From contig DASSDL010000224.1 in NCBI GenBank assembly GCA_035697145.1, positions 1-64,000 on the forward strand: a DNA stretch of 64,000 nt, given 5' to 3'. Position 1 is the first letter of the stretch. Each line of letters starts with the position of its first letter. This DNA comes from DASQUK01 sp035697145. GTDB lineage: Bacteria > Actinomycetota > Acidimicrobiia > Acidimicrobiales > VFJN01. The notes beneath the pieces are model-generated. The model had not been told where the DNA came from, did no database searches, and saw nothing but the letters and a program-made list of their open reading frames with translations. This document shows positions 59,647-64,000 of the stretch, one piece after another. Both the position numbers and the translations under genes were made by a program.

Positions 59647-60762
59647 TTAGAGCGCCTTCCACTCCTTGGCGGCGTCGTCCCACCCCAGCCAGTAGCCCCG
59701 CTCGGCGGACCACAGGATGTACGTGCCGCGCGCTGGATCCCATTGCGGGTTGTAGCCGGGGGTGCCCGTCTCGGCCGTCGCCGCCTCGGCCGTCGCCGCC
59801 TCGGCTTGGGGCTGCTCGCTGGTCGGGGCATCCCTGGCCGTGGCCTCGGCCGAGGGCTCGACTTCCTCGACTGGCGCCGGTTCGAGTGAGGGAGCGGCCT
59901 GGGCCAACGGATCTCGTAGCTGCGACGGTTCCCGTGGCTCGATCGGCTCGGCGGCACCGGGTGGGGTCGACTCCGGGGCCGGCGCCTGTTGCGGCGTGCC
60001 CTCCGGCGGCGGCGCACCCCAAGTCGGTGGCGGCCCCCAGGCCGGCGGCGGGGCCGATGTCTGCGGCGGCTCGCTCGGCGGTGGACCTGGCGGCCCGCCC
60101 CAACCGGTGCCCGGCCCACCAGGCGCCACCGGACCACCGGGATATCCGGGATAGGCGGGGTAGCCCGGCGTCATCCCGGGGACGACGATGGGGTGTCCCA
60201 TGTACTGACTGCCGACCACGAAGGTCTTGGCCGCCATGTCGCCGACGCGCCGATGACCCTTGCTGGTCAGCGCCACGATGAACCCGACCAGGCCGGCGCA
60301 CAGGTCGTCGACGATGAGCAGCAGCCAGCGGATGATCGCCCGGCCGATCCCTGGGGCTCGCCCGTCCTCCGCAACGGTCCGGATCCCGAAGAGCAGCTTG
60401 CCGGGCGTCCAGCCCCTGAGGCCCTGGATCAGGACGTAGATGAGGATGCTCAGGCCGAGGCCGACGGCCCACGGCGCCACCGGGACCCCGTCGCTGAAGT
60501 ACACCCGATCGCCGACATCGACGCAGACCCCCTCCTCCTGGTCCATGTAGTCCTCGCAGAAGTCCATCCCCGACTGGTCGAGCTCGGATTCCTCGAGGAA
60601 CTCGAGGTCGTTCGTGAACAGCGCCACCGATGGCGCCAGGATGATGACGGAGTCGACGACCCAGGCGGCCACCCGGCGGCCCATCACGGCCGTCGGGTCA
60701 CCCGCCGGGAGTCCCGGCGCGTACGACGGCTCGGTCGCCGGGTAGGGATAGGAGGAGGTCAT
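59647..60762 (-). CDS. RDD family membrane protein with proline-rich tail
   Basis: A 371-aa protein. The N-terminal RDD domain has RRVAAWVVDSVIILAPSVALF, PWAVGLGLSILIYVLIQGLRGWTPGKLLFGIRTV and GRAIIRWLLLIVDDLCAGLVGFIVALT. A Pro/Gly/Ala-rich region (about 200-330) is followed by a C-terminal WDPARGTYILWSAERGYWLGWDDAAKEW segment of the DUF2510 type. Transport or membrane-stress roles are assumed for RDD proteins without proof. The start ATG 60762 lies inside a hairpin. Confidence 0.8.
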   Translation of the reverse strand: MTSSYPYPATEPSYAPGLPAGDPTAVMGRRVAAWVVDSVIILAPSVALFTNDLEFLEESELDQSGMDFCEDYMDQEEGVCVDVGDRVYFSDGVPVAPWAVGLGLSILIYVLIQGLRGWTPGKLLFGIRTVAEDGRAPGIGRAIIRWLLLIVDDLCAGLVGFIVALTSKGHRRVGDMAAKTFVVGSQYMGHPIVVPGMTPGYPAYPGYPGGPVAPGGPGTGWGGPPGPPPSEPPQTSAPPPAWGPPPTWGAPPPEGTPQQAPAPESTPPGAAEPIEPREPSQLRDPLAQAAPSLEPAPVEEVEPSAEATARDAPTSEQPQAEAATAEAATAETGTPGYNPQWDPARGTYILWSAERGYWLGWDDAAKEWKAL

Positions 60763-60794
60763 TGGCGCACCCTTCGGGATGCGCCAATGACCTC
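60755..60794 (-). promoter_or_regulatory. 15-bp hairpin enclosing the RDD gene start codon
   Basis: Arms GAGGTCATTGGCGCA (60755-60769) and TGCGCCAATGACCTC (60780-60794) pair perfectly. In the minus-strand mRNA the ATG (60762-60760) lies in the 3' arm, and the GAAGGG ribosome site (60775-60770) is in the loop. The fold should close the start codon. Confidence 0.65.
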
Positions 60795-60796
60795 AT

Positions 60797-60811
60797 CGCC
60801 GCTTCGCGGCG
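60797..60811. promoter_or_regulatory. Hairpin in the RDD/glyS divergent region
   Basis: CGCCGC-TTC-GCGGCG, 6-bp stem, 3-nt loop, between the RDD start and glyS. Part of the 189-bp divergent region. Role unknown. Confidence 0.35.
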
Positions 60812-60951
60812 AGTAGAGCACTGTGCTTGTCGTTCGCTCGCTTCGCTCCCTCACCAGCGCGTGTCTACCACCGCATCGGCTGGTGCTCGTGAGATCAGCG
60901 GCGCCCAATGGCGGTCTGGGTGCCCGGCGGCGGTCCGTACACTTGAGCGCC

Positions 60952-62289
60952 ATGTCCCCGGCCCCCGATCCCTCCTTGTTCGACAAGGTCGTCAACCTCT
61001 GCAAGCGGCGCGGCTTCGTGTTCCCGTCGGCCGAGATCTACGGCGGCTTTCGCTCCACCTACGACTACGGGCCGGTGGGCGTGCTGCTGCTGCGCAACGT
61101 CAAGGAGGCGTGGTGGCGCTCGATGGTGCAGCTACGCCACGACGTCGTGGGGCTCGACGCCGCCATCCTTTCGCCCCCCGCCATCTGGGAGGCCTCGGGC
61201 CACCTCCAGAACTTCACCGACCCCCTGGTGGACTGCCGCAACTGCCGCGAGCGATTCCGCCTCGACAAGCTCGACGATCCCAACGAGTGCCCCAACTGCC
61301 ACGCCAAGGGCAGCTTCACCGAAGCCCGCCAGTTCAACCTCATGTTCAAGACCTATGCCGGCCCGGTCGAAGGAACCGGTGCCGAGGTCTACCTGCGGCC
61401 CGAGACCGCGCAGGGCATGTTCGTGAACTTCAAGAACGTGCTGGAGACGTCGCGCAAGCGCCCGCCCTTCGGTATCGCTCAGATCGGCAAGTCGTTCCGC
61501 AACGAGATCACGACCGGCAACTTCGTGTTCCGCACCCGCGAGTTCGAGCAGATGGAGATGGAGTACTTCGTGCCGCCCGACGAGGCCGGCCAGTGGTACG
61601 AGTACTGGTGCAACGAGCGCCTGCAGTGGTACGTGGACCTCGGCATCCCCAAGGACCTGCTGCGGTTGCGGCCCCATGACAAGGATGAGCTGTCGCACTA
61701 CTCGGCGGCCACGTCCGATGTGGAGTTCCTGTTCCCCTGGGGCTGGGACGAGTTGGAGGGCATCGCCAACCGCACCGACTACGACCTGACCCAGCACGCC
61801 CGGGCGTCGGGCGAGAGCCTCGACTACTTCGACCAGGCGCTCGGCGAGCGCTACGTCCCCTACGTCATCGAGCCGGCGGCCGGCGCGACCCGCACCGCCA
61901 TGGCGTTCCTCATGGCGGCGTACGACGAGGAGGACGTGGCCCGCGAGGGCCAGGGTCAGGGGGAGAGCCGCACCGTGCTGCGCTTCCACCACCGCATCGC
62001 GCCGTACAAGGTGGCGGTGCTGCCCCTGTCCAAGAAGCCGGAGCTGCAGGAGCCGGCGAACGAGGTGCTCGGCCTGCTCCAGCCGCATTTCATGTGCGAC
62101 TACGACGAGACCCAGGCCATCGGGCGCCGCTATCGGCGACAGGACGAGCTGGGCACGCCTTATTGCGTGACCATCGACTTCGAGACGCTCGAAGACCGAG
62201 CGGTCACCGTGCGGGACCGCGACTCGATGGCGCAGGATCGGGTGCCGATCGACGCGCTGCTCGACCACCTGGGCCCGAAGCTGTCCTGA
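60952..62289 (+). CDS. glyS: Glycyl-tRNA synthetase (alpha2 type)
   Basis: Charges tRNA-Gly; single-chain class II enzyme of 445 aa. Motifs: SAEIYGGFRSTYDYGPVG, a CxxC...CxxC zinc-like insert (CRNC, CPNC), YLRPETAQGMFVNF, FGIAQIGKSFRNEITTGNFVFRTREFEQMEMEYF (motif 2 region) and the anticodon-binding domain (YKVAVLPLSKK). ATG 60952 starts at MSPAPDPSLF; an upstream in-frame stretch is Arg/Ser-rich and unlike the family. The end overlaps the converging ATP-grasp/GNAT gene by 86 bp. Confidence 0.95.
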   Translation: MSPAPDPSLFDKVVNLCKRRGFVFPSAEIYGGFRSTYDYGPVGVLLLRNVKEAWWRSMVQLRHDVVGLDAAILSPPAIWEASGHLQNFTDPLVDCRNCRERFRLDKLDDPNECPNCHAKGSFTEARQFNLMFKTYAGPVEGTGAEVYLRPETAQGMFVNFKNVLETSRKRPPFGIAQIGKSFRNEITTGNFVFRTREFEQMEMEYFVPPDEAGQWYEYWCNERLQWYVDLGIPKDLLRLRPHDKDELSHYSAATSDVEFLFPWGWDELEGIANRTDYDLTQHARASGESLDYFDQALGERYVPYVIEPAAGATRTAMAFLMAAYDEEDVAREGQGQGESRTVLRFHHRIAPYKVAVLPLSKKPELQEPANEVLGLLQPHFMCDYDETQAIGRRYRRQDELGTPYCVTIDFETLEDRAVTVRDRDSMAQDRVPIDALLDHLGPKLS

Positions 62290-64000
62290 CACCACCGGGG
62301 CCCTCGGCGATCCAGATCATGCTGCGGCCCGACACCGCGGGTGCACGGGGCTCGTCGTCCTCGATGCGGTCGAGGCGGTAGCCCAGCCGCGCCGGGACCG
62401 CGGCGCTGGCGACGTTGGCCTCGTCCCAGTGGATCTCCACCCGCTCGACGTCCGGAAGCGTCCAGGCCGCTTGGGTGAGCGCTCTGGCGGCGGCCGTGGC
62501 ATGGCCGCGCCGGGTGTGGTCGACGTGGACCCAGTACCCGATCTCGATGGCCCCCGGACCGATTCGGCGCATGAGCCCGCAGCCCCCGATGATGCGCCGC
62601 TCATCGGCGGGAAGGATGGCGAACTCGTAGTCGCTGCCGTCGGCCCAGCTGGCATCCGCCATCACCAACCGGTCGCGCTGCATGGACGTCTCGGTGGCGA
62701 CCGGGACCGCCCACGGCATCCAGTGACGCAGGTGGTCGAGACTCTCGCGTACCGCCTCGGCGAACGCCTCGGCATCGCGCGGGCGCGCCCGGCGCAGCAC
62801 CGCCCCGCTGGCCGTCTGCATGCGCTCCGGCGGGCCGTGCCCGGTGGCAACGGGCGCTCGAGCCGCCGACCGGGCCGGCGCGGGATGCATCCGCACACCG
62901 ATGCCCGCGGCCAGTTCTCGGTCGGCCCAGGCGTAGGCGGCCGCCGCCCGGGGCGCGAGAGGCGGCCCCACCGGCGTGGCGCCCGACGCAGCGGTGAAGC
63001 GGATGAAGCCGCCCTGACTCGACGGGCCGGTGGTGACGACGCCGTTGGCCTCGTCGGCGCCGGTTGCGGCCTGGCAGCCGTCGTCCGAGACGACGACCGG
63101 GTGCTCGCGGGTCTCGCGCCAGCGTGCCCGCCCGGTCACCCATCCGCCCCCCGCTCGGTGGTCGTCCGCGGCCGCCACGATGGTCGCCTCCAGCTCGTCG
63201 GCTGGCACGGGGCACGGCCATCCGGCGGCGACCGCCCAGTGGAGTGCCAGGAACGGCAGCTCGGGCACGCCCCCGACCAGGGGTGTGACGCCGGCGCCGA
63301 GGCGCGGATTGAGCTCGGTCGGCCGGAAGCCGTCGTCGGTGAGCACCCCGTCGACCGTGTAGGTACCAAGGAACTGCACCTCGTCCCGCAGCAGCGAGCC
63401 CACCAGCCGCGCCACGATCCGCATCTTCGCCCGGTCGGCCTCAGGCGGATCAAAGAAGGTGGCGGCTCCGCCGTAGTGCAGGGTGGGCGGATCGGCCGAC
63501 CGCAGCGTGATCGCCTCCACTGGTCGGAACACCGCCACGCCGTCGTCGGTGGCGAAGCCATGGATGTTGCAGGGTGTTCCCTCCAGGAACGGCGCCACGC
63601 GCACCGACCGGCAACGGTTGGCGAACCAGCGCTGGGTGTCGTCGGCCTGGGCTCCGTCGGTCACCCAGTGCACGAAGGCGCCGCCGCCGTTGAAGCCCTC
63701 GCGGGCGTCGCCCGACCAGACTGTGCCTCGTCCCCGGTCCAGCCGCCCCGCGGCGGCGCCGAGGGCAGCGCGGTCGTCGGCGGCCACGATCTCGGATGGC
63801 GGACGATCGACGCCGGCGCGGTCGAAGAGCGCGTCGTTGGTCGTCTTGTCCTCGAGGGCCACCCACTCCGTCCGCCGTCCGCCCACCACCGGCCGACCGG
63901 CGATCGCCTTGACGGCCTGGAACGGGGCGGTGAGCAAAAGCGCGTCGCCGCGCGGGTCGAAGCGGTCGAGGGCATCAGTCAGGTCGGCGGGCGGATCGGT
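62204..64000 (-). CDS. ATP-grasp/GNAT acetyltransferase fusion protein, N-terminus outside window
   Basis: The frame continues past base 64000, so the start is missing; 598 residues are visible. The N-terminal part is ATP-grasp-like: WVALEDKTTNDALFDRAG, EGTPCNIHGFATDDGVAVFRPVEAITL, and the metal-binding ExNxR in PTELNPRLGAG. The C-terminal part is a GNAT acetyltransferase (GAVLRRARPRDAEAFAEAV ... IGGCGLMRRIG ... IEIGYWVHVDHTRRGHATAAARAL, the CoA-binding motif). ATP-grasp enzymes form amide bonds, so ligation and acetylation of one product is inferred. Its tail overlaps glyS. Confidence 0.68.
   Translation of the reverse strand, partial: TDPPADLTDALDRFDPRGDALLLTAPFQAVKAIAGRPVVGGRRTEWVALEDKTTNDALFDRAGVDRPPSEIVAADDRAALGAAAGRLDRGRGTVWSGDAREGFNGGGAFVHWVTDGAQADDTQRWFANRCRSVRVAPFLEGTPCNIHGFATDDGVAVFRPVEAITLRSADPPTLHYGGAATFFDPPEADRAKMRIVARLVGSLLRDEVQFLGTYTVDGVLTDDGFRPTELNPRLGAGVTPLVGGVPELPFLALHWAVAAGWPCPVPADELEATIVAAADDHRAGGGWVTGRARWRETREHPVVVSDDGCQAATGADEANGVVTTGPSSQGGFIRFTAASGATPVGPPLAPRAAAAYAWADRELAAGIGVRMHPAPARSAARAPVATGHGPPERMQTASGAVLRRARPRDAEAFAEAVRESLDHLRHWMPWAVPVATETSMQRDRLVMADASWADGSDYEFAILPADERRIIGGCGLMRRIGPGAIEIGYWVHVDHTRRGHATAAARALTQAAWTLPDVERVEIHWDEANVASAAVPARLGYRLDRIEDDEPRAPAVSGRSMIWIAEGPGGVRTASGPGGRAARRSAPDPAPSSRGPAR

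Noticed and set aside
60823..60870. GCTCGCTTCGCTC-like stretch before glyS as another repeat copy
   Set aside because: No flanks matching TCCCGCTCTTG/GGGCCGCTCGGGC; kept only as an ordinary dyad.
1..64000. CRISPR array, insertion sequence, prophage, rRNA or selenocysteine-type element
   Set aside because: No periodic repeats with spacers, no transposase or phage proteins and no rRNA signatures were seen on either strand.

Overview
The window is about 64 kb of GC-rich, gene-dense chromosome from an actinobacterium. The gene order (comEA-comEC-holA-rpsT-lepA-hrcA-dnaJ, then phoH-ybeY-CNNM, era, recO-uppS-glyS), the BldD-type regulator, the class II DAHP synthase, the F420-type luciferase-like oxidoreductase and frequent GTG/TTG starts with GTGA/ATGA overlaps all fit this. 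A deep-branching class such as Acidimicrobiia is my inference, not something the sequence proves. I see no transposase, integrase, phage gene, CRISPR array or rRNA. There is one tRNA, tRNA-Ala(GGC).

Layout. 1-4.8 kb (mostly minus): sulfate assimilation (sir, cysH cut by the window edge), DAHP synthase and a group 2 sigma factor. 4.9-10.9 kb (plus): a lone NuoF-like flavoprotein, then a tightly overlapped NAD-making operon pncA-pncB-nadD that runs into a LytR_C membrane protein and rsfS. 11-14 kb (minus): leuS and tRNA-Ala, separated by a palindromic repeat. 14-20 kb: fatty-acyl-AMP ligase-like enzyme, F420-type oxidoreductase, PAC2 protein, APH-like kinase, thioredoxin-TPR protein and a small HELEH protein. 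20.5-33.4 kb (plus): comEA, comEC, a FolP-like relic, holA, (rpsT on minus), lepA, hrcA with a CIRCE-like operator, dnaJ, rsmE, a BldD-like regulator, hemW and a fused acyl-CoA carboxyltransferase.

33.5-39.5 kb (minus): phoH-ybeY-CNNM overlap a tail of TadE-like, TadG-like, pseudokinase/FG-GAP and LysM genes. 39.7-41.3 kb: small conserved proteins, including an excisionase-like HTH. 41.4-47.4 kb (plus): a Tad pilus operon (cpaB-tadZ-tadA-tadB-tadC-pilin-TadE-like) with two palindromic repeats and a fully coupled 49-codon ORF between tadA and tadB. 47.5-64 kb: era, dinG, a large AddA/AddB-type helicase-nuclease pair, a BrkB membrane protein, uppS, recO, an RDD protein whose start codon sits inside a 15-bp hairpin, glyS, and an ATP-grasp/GNAT fusion that runs off the right edge.

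The most unusual parts are: the opposite-strand block that puts pilus-assembly proteins and a surface pseudokinase in one overlapped transcription unit with phoH-ybeY; the repeat family with covarying stems in and near tad and leuS; the BldD-like protein with a cyclic-di-GMP signature; and the RDD start-codon hairpin.
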